Of a stretch of DNA of 64,000 bases, positions 34,052 to 46,474 are shown in pieces. The notes beneath the pieces are model-generated. The model did not search any database. It was not told the origin of the DNA and saw only the letters and a program-made list of their open reading frames with translations. The position numbers and the translations under genes are program-made. The stretch spans positions 62,001-126,000 of the forward strand of contig NHZP01000024.1 of assembly GCA_003313425.1 (NCBI GenBank), read 5' to 3'. Within the stretch, counting starts at the first letter, position 1. The number at the start of each line of letters is the position of its first letter. Origin of the DNA: Pseudopyrenochaeta lycopersici (taxonomy: Eukaryota > Ascomycota > Dothideomycetes > Pleosporales > Pseudopyrenochaetaceae).

Positions 34052-37000
34052 GTTGGCAAATGCGCTCAACGGCGGCTTTGGCTTTGCTTATCGGAGGCTT
34101 GTGTGCGACAAGAAGTCAAGGAAAGTAGAAGCACGTTATCAAGTGCCACGATGCTTGTCCAGCTGAAGGGGATGCGGCCAGACAGGTGAAGTTGAGGGCG
34201 AAGCAATCTTGGATGGTGTTCCAAGAGGCTGGGCTACAGCGAGGACAAGTCCAACCTTATATCGAATTGGAACCATGAGCCCCCGTGGAGATATGGCGAC
34301 GAAGGCGTAGGCGGTCCAAGGCGCCAGATGCAGGTCGGGGCGACCGCCGCATGTGCTATGGCTCGGTGAAATCCTAAGAAACCAGCGCCCACCAACGCGG
34401 CACGCTAAGCTTGGCGTGGGCAAAGTGTGCAAGTGAGGGAATCTGAGCAATCACAGCGCCGTGTCTACATGACTGCAAAGCGCCCGATCATGACGTGCTT
34501 GGCTCGACCAGATCTCCCGGGATTGGCACGCCGACGACAAGACGGCTGCCAGGCTGGGCTGCGGGCAGCGCAGAGCTTGGGAAGCCGGGGTGTGGGAGGG
34601 CAGACAAATGGCTTTTGGGGCGCCGGATGATTGCGCACGAGGCCCGGGGTTGGTCGTCGGCGTCACGTATAGCACCTTGTGCGTGCGTGCTTGTGTGAGC
34701 CCGAGCACTGAGGCGGGCAAAAGTGCGTTTGCGTTGCTTTGAATTGGCCAAAATTGCACCGTGAAGGACGCTGCTACGAGGACTCGCGGGGAAGCACCCT
34801 GCACCGGCTCTCTCGCCCCAAGCACGAGCGCCAGCAAAAGGCTCTGGTTCTCCTGGTCGCTAACGGTCGCGCAATCGTGACTTGCGATGGCGATATCGAG
34901 CCCGTTCGGTTGGCAGGCTTGGCGCGCCCAATGAAATGCTTAGCTTCCGCAACGCACATGGTTGTCGGCATTGGCGCCCTTCCGTCTTGGAACGTCCACC
35001 GACCTTTTCGAGGGAGAATCTCATGCCGCAACCTCACTGTCGGGCCCTGGCCGCAGCGTTCGCAGGCAAAGACGACCAGCATCATCGGCTGGTCGCGAGC
35101 CTCGCTCTGCATGCTGCACCACCGCAAGATATATGTGTTCCCAAGCTGGTGCTGCCATGCTCCCATCTTGAAGAGCAATGTCTAGAGACAACTTGCATCT
35201 TTGCCTGCCGAACCATGGCCCCAGGCACCGCCAACTACCCTCACTAGCACCCGCAACCTAGATGCTCACCGCCCGCTGCCTTTGCCTCTTTGCACCCCCA
35301 AGTGTCGGGGGCTTGCTTTTTGCTGGAGGAGTGCGAAATTGGGTAATAGCTCGCCTGAGCCTGAGCCAGTCTGCCGTATGATCACGGTCCAGTCAGACAT
35401 ATCCACATGTATCAATAGAGCTGAAGAAGATTTCGGCTCATCGGCGACCTCTGCGACTCTCATTACACCATGCAGCCTGTCCTTGTAGGGTATCCGAGTC
35501 ATTCAGTTTCTGCATGAGGTGATTCACTTTAACCCCTTCTAGCACATTGCATGGTAAAGAGGCGCTTCGACTTTGATTGCATTCACTGCGTCTGGACCAC
35601 GACCACGGCCATGGTCCCTTCGCAGGAAAAGGCTTCTTCTTGCTGAGGGCCTGTCCAGGAAAAGCAAATCTTTCGTTTCCACCACATGGCTAGCCCCATC
35701 ATGTCGATAAAAGAGATCTACAGGCTAAGGAGATCGTGCTTTGGAGCAATGCACCGGAGGTGCCGGCAGTGCGGTCCATGGACCTTACAAGGAAGACTGA
35801 GACTGGCCTGACCTGGTCGCGCTACCGACTCTGGAACAATAGAGTTTTTTGAGCTATTGCACTGCTTGCGGAAACTTCGACTTGCGTCGAAAACAACTTC
35901 ACGGACTGGCGCATGGGCGTAGAATCATTCGGCGCCGCATCTGAGATTGACAGGGTGCAACCAAGCCTTTATAAGGCGTCATTGAAGGCTGCCCCTTGAA
36001 GCGTTAGTAGCAATAGCACACCATACGTCGCATCTCATTACTTGAGCAGTTGTCTCTTCTAAAATTGAGCATTCTCTACTTGGCCAGCCGAATCTGTGAT
36101 GCAGAGAGTGGTTCGGATATCATGAAAAGGCGATGCGGCAGGGCTGCAGCATACAGCGGCTTGGCAGGCTTACATTATCGTATTGGCAGAAAGTTATCAA
36201 GCACTCCCTTTGCTAGAATAAAGACATCTCCCATCAGTGTGAGGTACCACGTGACAACTTTGGCTCAATGTATTACACAGCACTGACTTTGACAGTTTCA
36301 TGCACTGCCTTCAAACACCACACCTCTACAGACTGAACATTGTTACGCAAGGCCGTATATTTCCCATACATGGTAAAAGGGTTGATTTATGCTCACAGAA
36401 ATCCTAACAACTTTTCATCCGTTATCGTTGGGCATTATTCCTTCCTTCTCTGCCCACTGTCAACAAATGTACGCGCCGGACTTGATTCTGGGCTGCAATG
36501 ATTACATGCTTGATTCTCTGGATCATGTTGTTCGAGTCACAAGCGTTGTGCTAAAGCTATTCCTAAGCCCGGATCGAGTATTTTACTGGACCTCGAGCGA
36601 CATTGCCCGTCATAACTTACTACTCATTGTTTAATGCATTCGCAAAGTCAAATGGTGTTGGACTGAATTGTTAACGTCGTATAGACATTCGCTCTCCTGT
36701 AGGAATGTTTTGTTCAAGGCTTCTTGTTGTTGACACATTCTAGGAGACATCGCGCGCTGGCATTATTAATGTTCATGCGTACGAAGCCGGAGAGTCTATA
36801 GCTATACAATGAGTTGGTCGGCTTTCGCTGTTTCTTCTAGCCGAGCGTCGCGTTGCGGGGTTGTGATAATAGCGAGCTGAGGGCAACTGAAATGCTGTCC
36901 CAAGCCAATGACCATCAACATCATCTGCCCTCGAATCGCGAATCGCAAAGAGAGTTGTACATATACCTGTCAGAAGTGGCAGGCGAGGTAAAAAAACAAC

Positions 37001-37112
37001 GGCAGGAATAAAGGCAAGCAAGGCTTTCACGTAAGTAAAACGCCTCAATTATCGACATTAGCGACGACTTTTCGACACTCCAATAAACTGGAATCTGAAG
37101 CTTCCCAACAAC
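34052..37112. other. Gene-poor stretch, 3 kb
   Basis: No supported gene. Overlapping frames at 34427-35250 on both strands have GC-rich, shadow-like composition. The right half is AT-richer with frequent stops. Part of it must be the promoter of the sulfate permease (left) and of the amidohydrolase (right). Confidence 0.5.
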
Positions 37113-38740
37113 ATGAACCCAAGCAAGATACTTTTAAGCAATGGAATAGCATTGATACACGATGCAAAAAATCATGTTGTACCTTCTCAGACGGATATTT
37201 TGATCGAGAACGCAAGGATTGTGAAGATTGCGCAGGGTATACCAGTCCCTGACGGGACCAAAGTCATCGACTGTACCGATAAAATCATCAGCCCCGGTTT
37301 CATAGACACGCACCATCATGGCTGGCAGACACAACTCAAAGGTAGGCATGCAAACGAACAGTTGCTGGAGTATATGGTCACTGGTAAGTTTCCCCACCCA
37401 GTTTGGCTTTACCCACAAAGTGCTCATTCCCTATAGGAAATTCTCAGTCTTTCCAGTACTCCCCTGAAGATGTATTCTATGGTCAACTTGCTGGCATGAT
37501 AGAAGGTATCGCGGCTGGCACTACCACAGTTGTCGATCACGCACATATTACACTGTCATCAGAGCACGCTAAGCTTGCCATTGCCGCCTCTGCATCTTCC
37601 GGAATTCGATCTGTCTTCTGTTATACGCCATTGACGCGTGTCAAGCAGTTCAATCCTCTCACTTTCCATACGAATCCATTTGAAGACTGGGTAATGGGTA
37701 TGTGTTAATACACTAATTTCATGGAGGGCGTGCACTAACTTCATATTTCCACGCTTTTAGCAACCTTCACCGAGCTTGCAGATAGCGGGCCTTTCGGATT
37801 CGGAAGGGTGACGCTGGGATTTGCGTTCGACCTGTTCTTCCTACCCGCTGAAATGATCAAAGATATCTTCGCTCACGTCAAAGCGAAGGGCATCAAGACT
37901 ATTACGTGCCATGGCTCAGTAGCCTTGGGCAGCGTTGTACAAAGCCTGAAGAACCTGGATTTACTTGACGATCACATAATCATCTCCCACGGGGGTATGC
38001 TGAAGAGAGCTGACGCTGAACTCATCAAAGCCGCTGGCGCGCATGTTAGTTCGACACCAAGTACAGAGCTACAGATGGCAATGGGCAGGCCCTATTGCTT
38101 TGATTCATCATTCGAAGACGGAGGAGTGAGTGGTGACTCAATAGGTCTGCAACACAACAGTAGTCTAGGAGTTGACTGTCACTCCTGCACTGCTGGATCA
38201 ATCATCTCGGAGGCCAAGTTGGGGCTGCAAGATGCTAGGAATCACTTCAACGAGTTTCACATGAAGCAAGGCAAGATCCCACGCTCGATTCCAGATAGCC
38301 TTAGCGTCGAGTCAGCTTTCAACTTGGCTACGATCAAGGGTGCAGAAGCTGCGAATTTAAGCGATGAGATCGGACGCATCGCCGAGGGCTATAAAGCAGA
38401 CCTAGTAATCTTTGATGCTTTAAGTCCGAGTATGGTCGGCGCGGCGCAACATGACCCGATCGCAGCAGTCATTCTTCATTCCAGCCCGGCAGACATCGAG
38501 ACAGTCATTATCGATGGTGTGGTTAGGAAGCAAGATGGAAAGCTTGTCTCGGTTACTGTCGATGAAGGGGCAAAGCGGGCTATTAGTGAGCCAATCCTGG
38601 AGTGGAATAGAATTGCGAAGGAAGTGCTGAGAAGCAGGAACAAGATGCAAGAAGAGATGGAGAAAATCGACTTCGAGGAAGCAACAAGGGCTTTGATTAA
38701 GCTCTTCCATATTGATGAGAGCATACTCATCGATGCATGA
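37113..38740 (+). CDS. Amidohydrolase/cytosine-deaminase-like metal hydrolase (ATZ/TRZ type)
   Basis: Three exons (37113-37383, 37437-37697, 37761-38740) give 503 residues. An N-terminal beta-sandwich part (ILIENARIVKIAQGIP) leads to IISPGFIDTHHHGWQ, holding the first metal-binding HxH. Later metal or active-site positions can be seen in ITCHGSVAL, IISHGGML and GVDCHS (the Asp of the GTD-type motif). The C-terminus returns to the sandwich (GRIAEGYKADLVIFD and VIIDGVVRKQDGKLV). This is the amidohydrolase layout of chlorohydrolase, guanine deaminase and methylthioadenosine/SAH-deaminase-like proteins. Fungal members are mostly uncharacterised, so only a hydrolase/deaminase role on a cyclic amide or amine is stated. 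The ATG is the first in frame, and the splice joins keep the frame. Confidence 0.87.
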
Positions 38741-41149
38741 CTTGACTATGTTTGGTTTTGATTCTCAGATTTTGCAGTATTACAAAATAGGAGTGCTTAT
38801 TGCGTGGCCTGAGGATTTTGTGGTCCCATTATTTGGATATTTTTCAAATTTGTTGTCTATAGAGACCTGTTGCGGCTAAGATTTGCTCACGAGGCATGTA
38901 TGGCCTTGACAAAAACAGGTTTGCATGCGACTTGACCAAATGGTTTTGGATGGAATGATCAGCGAGTATTTCCGGCATGTTATAGTATAATTCAAGTCTG
39001 CCTCATCCACCAAAACATCACTAGGACCTTTGTCATAATAAAAAAAGGCAAAGCCTATTTAGATACAAAAAGTACGTCATATTGATGTCCTTGCTGACAC
39101 TTCAAATATTATGCATACTTATGATCATGCTCGCCTGCCGTTCTCTCACGTTAATGAAATTTTCGAGTCTGAATGATTCATTATCCCACAATATTATCTT
39201 GAGTCCTCGTATAATTACACTTGCTCTTCTCCGGTCCCCGTCTTTTATCCCTTTTGAATAAAGTCTCAGCAGCGTTCGGCACCCAGTCTACCAAAACCCT
39301 TATCTCGAAAGAAGGTTCGCGCAAGTTTCCAACATTCAACTAAAACGAGGCCTGCTACCAAACCAACACTCGTCAGTCGACACAGCGACTGGAGCAAACA
39401 CGTTGATCTGCCAGGCGCCTCTGGCGGACACCTACCTCCAAAGCACATTACAGACTTTACTCTGCCTCCCTAGAATCGACATTCAAATTGACCATAGCGT
39501 TTATCGCACGTACGATGTGCCAGCGAAAATGGGCCTATAGCCATATCTTTTGACATGCAGCAACCTTGCCAACCTTACCCCGAGGAATACACCAATCATG
39601 CCCTTCCATATTTATTACCACGAAACAGGAATTTAAGTAGCTTTCATGAAAAAGCATTTCCGCACCAAAGCACTGGCGATGGTATTCCTCTTGTCACGTT
39701 GACTAACTTGACTTCCCGATCAATGGTATCCACAGCTGCTGGGCACGAGCGACTTGACATTGTAATCTTCTTTGACAGCAGAGAAGTTTCCGTACCGCAT
39801 CGAATGCTGGATTCCGATGCGTTACCGATCATTGCAGCCAACTCCACAGATTCGTTAGTTGGAATTGATTATCGTCCGTAGGATATGAAGCTATAATAGC
39901 CAAGAGTATTCTGCTGAGGGCCTCCCGAGGGGCATTATGGACAAGCTGAGGCTGTAGTCGTGTTGCAGCGCTTCTTTAGAGTCGGCGATGTCTCGTTCTG
40001 CTGGTTTGTTCACCTGGTCCGAATAGAGCGTTCTGCCGCTTGATACACTCCTCTCTTTGGCAACGCTACAGATGAATGCCCTTGCGACTGGAAGGTTGAA
40101 TTCCACCGAAGGCTCCAGAGAATTTCTCACTATCCGTTCTGATTAGTATCGAGAATTTCAGAAGTACCAAGGTCCGATCATATTTTTGTAGGCTACGACA
40201 GTGGCATCCAAGCGTTCAAACACGTTGCTCAAGAATCCATGGGCGGAACCATCATCCGCTCGCCAAACAACCCAAGGGGTGCCAAAGACATTTATTGGAG
40301 GCTATGTTCACCTAGCGGAGGAGAAAACTCTCTTCAAAATTTTCAAGGAGTGCGCACTATGATTGATATCGCCCATCCTTCATCTCATTATCGAGGCAGG
40401 TTGATGCAGATATGCTAGGTGATGTTGGCGCAATTGACGATGTTCTCATTGTCTCAAAGACTTCAATATAGGTAGACTCTCTGATGATACTTTCGGCCAT
40501 ATAATATTATCATTTTCTCCTGACCTGCTCTCAGGATTTTCCGGAGAGTATGGCGTACATAGATATGGCTAGACGCGATATTTAGCATTGCGATCCTTCG
40601 ACTAATCAAAGGGTTGTATTCAAAAAACTGCATGATTTGGTCACCAGTGCGCATCAAAAACGCCATGACCATAGAAGGTCTCAATTTTAGGGTCGTCCAC
40701 ACGCGGCTGTGTCGTGTCCCTATGCCCTATGCATGCGCTTACGCCGGATATTAGCCTGCTACGATGCAGTCCGGTAAACTGACGCACTGACTATTAAATT
40801 CTTTGAAGACCAAGCTCGATTGTTCCTAGAAGAAACTGAAAATGCTTGTGTTGATTTGTGATCGTCTGAGGGATCACATAATTAGGCTTCGCAGATCGTG
40901 TGATCATATGAAACTGGTTTAGACCTGTCTCAAGAACTCTCTCCACACTGAAAACAATGGAGATGAATGTAGCCAGTATGTTCGCTGAGACTAGCAATTC
41001 TGAATGTTTTAGGAGATCTTGGTCTAGGTGGAAGTATAGATAGGCTATTTAATATCAAGATTTGACGCGTTACACCGGATATACGCCTATTATGCAGAGC
41101 AGTTTACCTTCAGGCACTCTGTCGCTGAAACACACTTTTCCTATACCGA

Positions 41150-41165
41150 CCCCCCCCCCCCCCCC
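41150..41165. repeat. C16 homopolymer run
   Basis: There are sixteen consecutive C on the plus strand in non-coding DNA. This is a third G/C run of 15-16 nt in the window. Confidence 0.9.
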
Positions 41166-43725
41166 ACCCTTCACTCCTCCCATCTTGCTCGGAGTGTCCG
41201 ATATTGGGATTCAAATTCTGTTAGAACTCACAGCTGTATCTGTTATAGACTGAAATTTACATAAATTACCATATCTAGCCGTGGCTCATGTGAGCGAATG
41301 CGCTCTCTCTCCCAAATCTCTCATTTTAATTATTCTCAAACGTCTGTTTACCATCGTCGAGGACCTTGCTGAACAAATTGTGGTTTAGGATGCCACTCAG
41401 CCTGGCATATACAGCCGTACTGTTGAAATTCGACAACAAATTATTCAGATGGCTGCCTCTTCTGCAGTCCTTTCGTATTCTTAAGTGAACGGCTTTACTA
41501 AGCGTCTTTAGAAGAGTAAGAGTAGCAGTAAGGAGCAGCGCATCGTACACACTCCTGATTTGAAGCAACAGAAGGGCACATAAGCTTGTTGTATTATTGA
41601 GTCCACGGGAGAGTGGTGGGAACGGAATTTGAACAAAGCGTTTCAATGACTCCTCGGCCACTATCGTATTTGCAGTCAGCCACTTGCGTTGGCGGTCAAA
41701 GCCGCACTATCCGTAATGTGATTACTCCATGCGCTTATGACATGCATCAAGCTATTAATGGACATTTTTGGCAAAGTCACGCCGGGTTTCCGGTCAAACA
41801 CACATTCACAGAGTGATGCACTCAGCGAGAGACAATAAAGATGGGAGATGCTACTTTCAACGAATAGTTAACTCTGGCAGGGAAAGAAAAATGAAAGAAT
41901 GATTATTGTGGATGTCAGGCCAAACAGGTTGTTCATCGTCCATCCACCATGCGTATTTGGCGGTTTGGATGAAGTTAGGAGGCTTGGAATTCGTGTATGA
42001 TGGATGTATGCATCTTTGAATCCCTCCAAACAGTATGGTGATGATATAATGTGGGCGAGGAAGCTGCTGCAAAGCGAAATCCCGGGTCGCTAACCCACGC
42101 AGCCTCTGTCAGGTGAAGCGACTACAATCGAAGAGGGCCGTGTTCAAAGGTCGGTTGGAACTTTTTCCCATCCATTCACCGCGCCTCTTGCACCGGTATA
42201 TCTTGTTCTCGTAATTTTGCTGGCGTCTTGACGCCGCTCATCCGCGTGACGCTATCCTAGAATGCGAGCGGGATCAATATTATGACAAAACCTTGTACAG
42301 CTTCTTGCAGCAGCCCAACTCTAACGGGCCTCAGACCTTGTCAAGGGTTGGTGTTCTTATCAAGACCCAGAAACCAATAACGAAGTCCTGCGAGAACTTT
42401 CACGGAAACACTATTGACATCGAGCTGTACTGGCTTTTTTTTTTCACGCCACAAAGGACAAAATTCGGTGATGCGAGACTGTCAGAAGCTTAAATTGCAT
42501 AAGCATCTGCCTGCTTTGGAAAGGAGTTAGCACGAAGTAGGAGGGGGACAGTGGAGACTCGTCGATAGACGATGTAGGCAATGTCGTGCTGTTAGAGTCA
42601 ATTTCTGGTTTATTCTTATCGAAGAACTGGACATCCAGGTGCTACTGGCTGCCCATATACGAAGGAGTGCCTATGACGCGCACCGCTGTCTCTGATTACG
42701 AGAGGTGGAGTGGAGTGGGTTGCAGTCAAGACTTTTGCATGAGACCAATATTTGGAACTCGTATCTGACACACCAAGTTCACGTGGGCGCAAAGACATTT
42801 CGGCCCTTGTGGCCTAAGGAACCGGAGACGCAGTGTGAACAAGAAGCGCATGATGAAGCGGCGCAAGACGAAGGCGTGGTTGCTGTGACGATGTCTAGAA
42901 GTGAGCAGTAGGGTGCAATACCCCGTTTGCAACGTTCTATGTCAACCCTGTAAAATGTCGCCATACCGAGATAGCGTATTGCTTGTTTGCCGCGTAGACT
43001 TCCGGAACGGGTAAAGATAAGATCTCGTAACTGCAGGTCAGCATAGGTGGCGTCTCTATCGGGACAAAGAATATGGGAATACACGAGGAGGATGGAACTC
43101 GATGTAAAGCCCTCCGAGGCTGTCTCGCTATCATCAACCACATCGAGCATAGCCTGAAGGTGCCAGATAGCGTCAACGGAAGGATCAAGCTTCTGTGGAC
43201 CAACCAATACGGCCTCGGTGTATGACCGTTGGAGATGATTCAGGTGCGCTTGCTGTCGACATTCTTAGCAACGACCCAGCTCCAAACCATCGGCGTAGCC
43301 ACAGTGGATGCGCCTCCGAAATTATGAATGACGGCTGTTGAGGGAAAAAAATGGGCACAGAGCTGGGATGAGACTGTAACGTGAGGTGTCAGTCGCTCCG
43401 AGCGCTCCGGTGGGTGCCATCCGCCCAAGCGAAAGCGCTAGCCCCCAATTGGAAAAGGCGCGAGCCAAAATTAGCATCTTTCGACTGTGGCACCCTGGTC
43501 TCTGGTCGTGAGTAAGAAGCTGGTAGGGCTGTGCCGTTGCACCCTGCCACCTCGCTGCTAGACATGCCGATTTGAGTTGTCCACACTATCGACTCACCGT
43601 ATCCCAGAATGGTGCCTCGTACGGGCGGGCTCCTCGACATGGCGAGATGTTACTTCGTACTGACCAAGCCTGGGCCATATCAACGTCAGCCATCATGGAA
43701 GCGCGTGGATATTCTAACGGAAGGG

Positions 43726-43732
43726 TATATAA
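43726..43732 (+). promoter_or_regulatory. TATA box of the wall-protein gene
   Basis: TATATAA lies 199 bp before the ATG of the Pro/Ser/Thr-rich secreted protein, and a CT-rich leader (about 43795-43830) separates the two. A strong TATA plus pyrimidine leader is typical of highly expressed fungal genes. Confidence 0.5.
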
Positions 43733-43930
43733 CGTTCAGTCGGCCTCGTCCAAAATCCCATCATCATCGTCAACAAACAGCATCGATTTCTTAACCACCT
43801 TCGCTTTTCTTTTAGTCTTTCTCCAGACCGACATTCGCTTGAGTGCCATCTCTTGAAACCCTATAATACTTAATCGACCACCAACCAATCCAAGCGTCTC
43901 ACAGAACAACAAGCCAAGAACATCATCAAT

Positions 43931-45562
43931 ATGTACTACTCTTTTGTTGCTGCAGCCTTGATTGGCGCCGTTGCAGCCATGCCGGCGCCTGAGTATGGCT
44001 ATGGATACAACCCCTATCCCACTGCTCCTGCGCCTTCAAGCTCTTCGCTGGTCCAGTACCCTCCAGCATCCTCATCAGTGATCCCGTCAAGCTCCAAGCC
44101 TCCTCATGATGGATATGGCGCATCGACCCCCCTCCCTCCCAAGAGTTCCTCTACTCCCGCAGGTTATGGAGCCTCAACTCCAGTTCCTTCCTCGTCTGTA
44201 GCTCCTTCCAGCTCGAATGGATACCCTGCCTCCACCCCGATTCCATCGAGCTCTTCGGTCCATGGCGGATACAGTGCTTCGACACCCATCCCAAGCTCGA
44301 GCGTTGTTCCCTATAGCTCCAAGCCTCCTCACAGCGAATACAGCGCTTCGACTCCCATCCCGTCGAGCTCCAAACCTACTCATGGAACTCCCTACCCATC
44401 GTCAAAGCCGCCTCATGAGTCTAGCTCCTCGCAGCCACCTTATGGTCCCGGTTACCCGACCAGTAAGCCGCCTCACGGCACCGGTTACTCAACCACCAAA
44501 GCACCTCGCCCGTCCAGCACTCCTCCCCCCAAGCCAAGCCACACCGGCGGATATCCTCATGATACCACGACCACGATCACAGTCACTACTTACACGTGGG
44601 TCCCATGTTCAACTCCAGTAGCTCAGAGCGGCACTACAACATATTATTCCACCTACCTCACACCTTCCTACTACACCACCACGCAGACCTCGACCATCTA
44701 CGGCTGTGGGGACAAGCCATGCCATGCTCCCACCGACAAGCCTGCCCCTCCTAAGCCCACCAGCGACAAGCCAGTGTACCCTGCCGAGACACCCAAGCCG
44801 CAACCTTCTGTCTACCCCGACAATTGTCCCGCTCCTATCATCAAGACCGTCACTGAGACTGTAACTGTTCCGGCTTATACACCTGCCCCCAGTGATATCA
44901 AGACCATCACGGTCACTGAGGGAGGCCACCCCCAAACCTATACCGTCACCCTCCCGCCCGTCAAGCCCACTCATCCCACCTATCCCGAAGGCCCAAAGCC
45001 ATCGACTGGTTACCCCGAAGGTCCTAAGCCTTCCAGCTCCAGCAAGCCCCAGCCACCTGCGTCTTCGGGCTACAGCGTCCCTGCGCCCCCAGCCTCGTCT
45101 GCTCCATACCCTACCAGCAAACCGGCTCCGAGCGCTTCATCCTCCGCTGGCTACCCAGTTCACACTCCATCATCCTCCACTGGCTACCCAGTTCATACTC
45201 CATCGTCATCTGCTGGCTACCCAGTTCACACTCCGTCTTCATCCGTCGGCTACCCAGTCAACACTCCCTCGTCATCCGTCGGCTACCCAGTCCACACTCC
45301 ATCATCATCCGTCGGATACCCAGTCAACACTCCCTCGTCTTCCGTCGGCTACCCAGTCAACACTCCCTCGTCATCCGTCGGCTACCCAGTCAACACTCCA
45401 TCATCATCCGTTGGATACCCAGTCAACACTCCATCATCATCCGTTGGATACCCAGTCAACACTCCATCATCATCCGTCGGCTACCCAGTCAACACTCCTA
45501 CCCCTTCATCTTCCGCAAAGCCAACGCCTGCCCCCACAGGCTACGCCGCTGGCCACTACTAA
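43931..45562 (+). CDS. Secreted Pro/Ser/Thr-rich cell-wall-type protein with tandem repeats
   Basis: A single exon encodes 543 residues. A signal peptide is clear (MYYSFVAAALIGAVAAMPAP, cleavage near residue 16-18). The mature part is almost wholly Pro, Ser, Thr, Tyr and Gly: irregular ASTPIPSSS-type repeats (about 55-140), a central Thr-rich core with four cysteines (TTYTWVPCSTP, IYGCGDKPC, DNCPAP; about 210-310), and eleven copies of the 11-residue unit SSSVGYPVNTP near the end. There is no GPI-anchor hydrophobic tail. Such composition implies heavy O-glycosylation and location in the wall or outside the cell. A TATA box and CT-rich leader precede it. It belongs to the broad class of fungal wall and adhesion-like proteins; no enzymatic domain is seen. 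Confidence 0.85.
   Translation: MYYSFVAAALIGAVAAMPAPEYGYGYNPYPTAPAPSSSSLVQYPPASSSVIPSSSKPPHDGYGASTPLPPKSSSTPAGYGASTPVPSSSVAPSSSNGYPASTPIPSSSSVHGGYSASTPIPSSSVVPYSSKPPHSEYSASTPIPSSSKPTHGTPYPSSKPPHESSSSQPPYGPGYPTSKPPHGTGYSTTKAPRPSSTPPPKPSHTGGYPHDTTTTITVTTYTWVPCSTPVAQSGTTTYYSTYLTPSYYTTTQTSTIYGCGDKPCHAPTDKPAPPKPTSDKPVYPAETPKPQPSVYPDNCPAPIIKTVTETVTVPAYTPAPSDIKTITVTEGGHPQTYTVTLPPVKPTHPTYPEGPKPSTGYPEGPKPSSSSKPQPPASSGYSVPAPPASSAPYPTSKPAPSASSSAGYPVHTPSSSTGYPVHTPSSSAGYPVHTPSSSVGYPVNTPSSSVGYPVHTPSSSVGYPVNTPSSSVGYPVNTPSSSVGYPVNTPSSSVGYPVNTPSSSVGYPVNTPSSSVGYPVNTPTPSSSAKPTPAPTGYAAGHY
45137..45499 (+). repeat. 33-bp coding minisatellite, 11 copies
   Basis: There are eleven contiguous 33-bp units encoding SSS-(A/T/V)-GYPV-(H/N)-TP. 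The first three units have Ala or Thr at position 4 and His at position 9, and units 6-11 are all Val/Asn types with near-identical DNA, so expansion or homogenisation was more recent at the 3' side. The unit is a multiple of three, and copy-number change therefore keeps the frame. Confidence 0.95.
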
Positions 45563-46474
45563 GCGAAGCTGAGTCTCTTCATATTCAAAATTAACAAATT
45601 CGCGTATGATATGGGTTTTCTCTCGGCCTCCATGAACAGCAGGCATTGGTGTCTAATCTCAGCAAATACTCGCTGATGCTTTTCTCCAGAGGAGCGTTCA
45701 CTCCTTGACCTTTGCATAGCCTTGGCGTTACCGGATCTGTAGATTGCATTTTACTTCTATTCTAATACTTTCCTTATGTATATACCTTGGTATAGAAAGA
45801 TTTTCAACGATTTTCTGGTAGATATAGCAATGATATGGTATCCAACTTTTGTCACTCCTTACAATTCGCTTATCGTATGCGCATGGTGAAGTCTTCGACA
45901 CCCATCATACAGCAATATAGGTGACTCCAATGCATTGATAAAACCTGGATCTGCAAGAGCTAAGACTGCAAAAATGCTTCTTGGCCCATTCATCAGCCTC
46001 TCACGGAGTTTTTCTGAGCAAATATTTCATGTGGCGACCAACCCTGCGCTAGGCTTACGCAGCCCAAAATCAATACATCCACCGATCCGTGTTCGGCTCC
46101 CTCGCCGTATTTGGCATTATTATCACTAGCACTATTCATGCTCTTGACATCAGCACTTGTCTCACCGCCATGACGCCATAATCGATGCGCAGTCGCTCGC
46201 CCACGTGCCTTGAAGAGGACGCATCGAAATTATGAGCCAAGGTGAAACATGACGCGCGTGCTGCCTATCCTGCCAACCTCTATTCTGTGACGAGTACCAG
46301 TAAATATGTGTCTATACAGATGGTCAGAATTACAAATAGTAAGTTGTGGTTGTTTTTGATCTCCAAAGGCCGCCGTAGCTGCTAGGGTGGCCTGGAGGAC
46401 GTTGCCTCAACCGGGTATATACACGTATGGGAAGGAAACCCAATTTACTGACTCAAATCTCAATGTTTCTCTTC
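45563..46474. other. Convergent intergenic region
   Basis: This is 3' flank of the wall protein (plus) and of AtuA paralogue 2 (minus). It is AT-rich, and no gene is seen. Confidence 0.6.

Larger units (their letters stand above)
38741..43930. other. Gene-poor, AT-richer stretch, 5.2 kb
   Basis: No gene can be supported. Several short stretches read like protein but are cut by stops: plus strand about 40146-40419 (includes VGYDSGIQAFKHVAQESMGG), minus strand about 41700-41329 (124 open codons after a possible ATAG acceptor, including RQRKWLTANTIVAEESLKRF), minus strand about 40735-40640 (VDDPKIETFYGHGVFDAHW), and minus strand 43207-42779 (no ATG at its start). They could be remnants of decayed genes or chance. 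A C16 run lies at 41150-41165. The last 200 bp are the promoter of the wall protein. Confidence 0.45.

Noticed and set aside
45137..45499. Regular repeats that might look like a CRISPR array
   Set aside because: The units are contiguous with no spacers and encode a periodic protein in a eukaryotic gene.
44892..45572. Second long frame overlapping the wall-protein gene
   Set aside because: It is a shadow created by the 33-bp repeat, which has no stop in this phase. It lacks a signal peptide and its His/Leu/Gln composition is an artefact.
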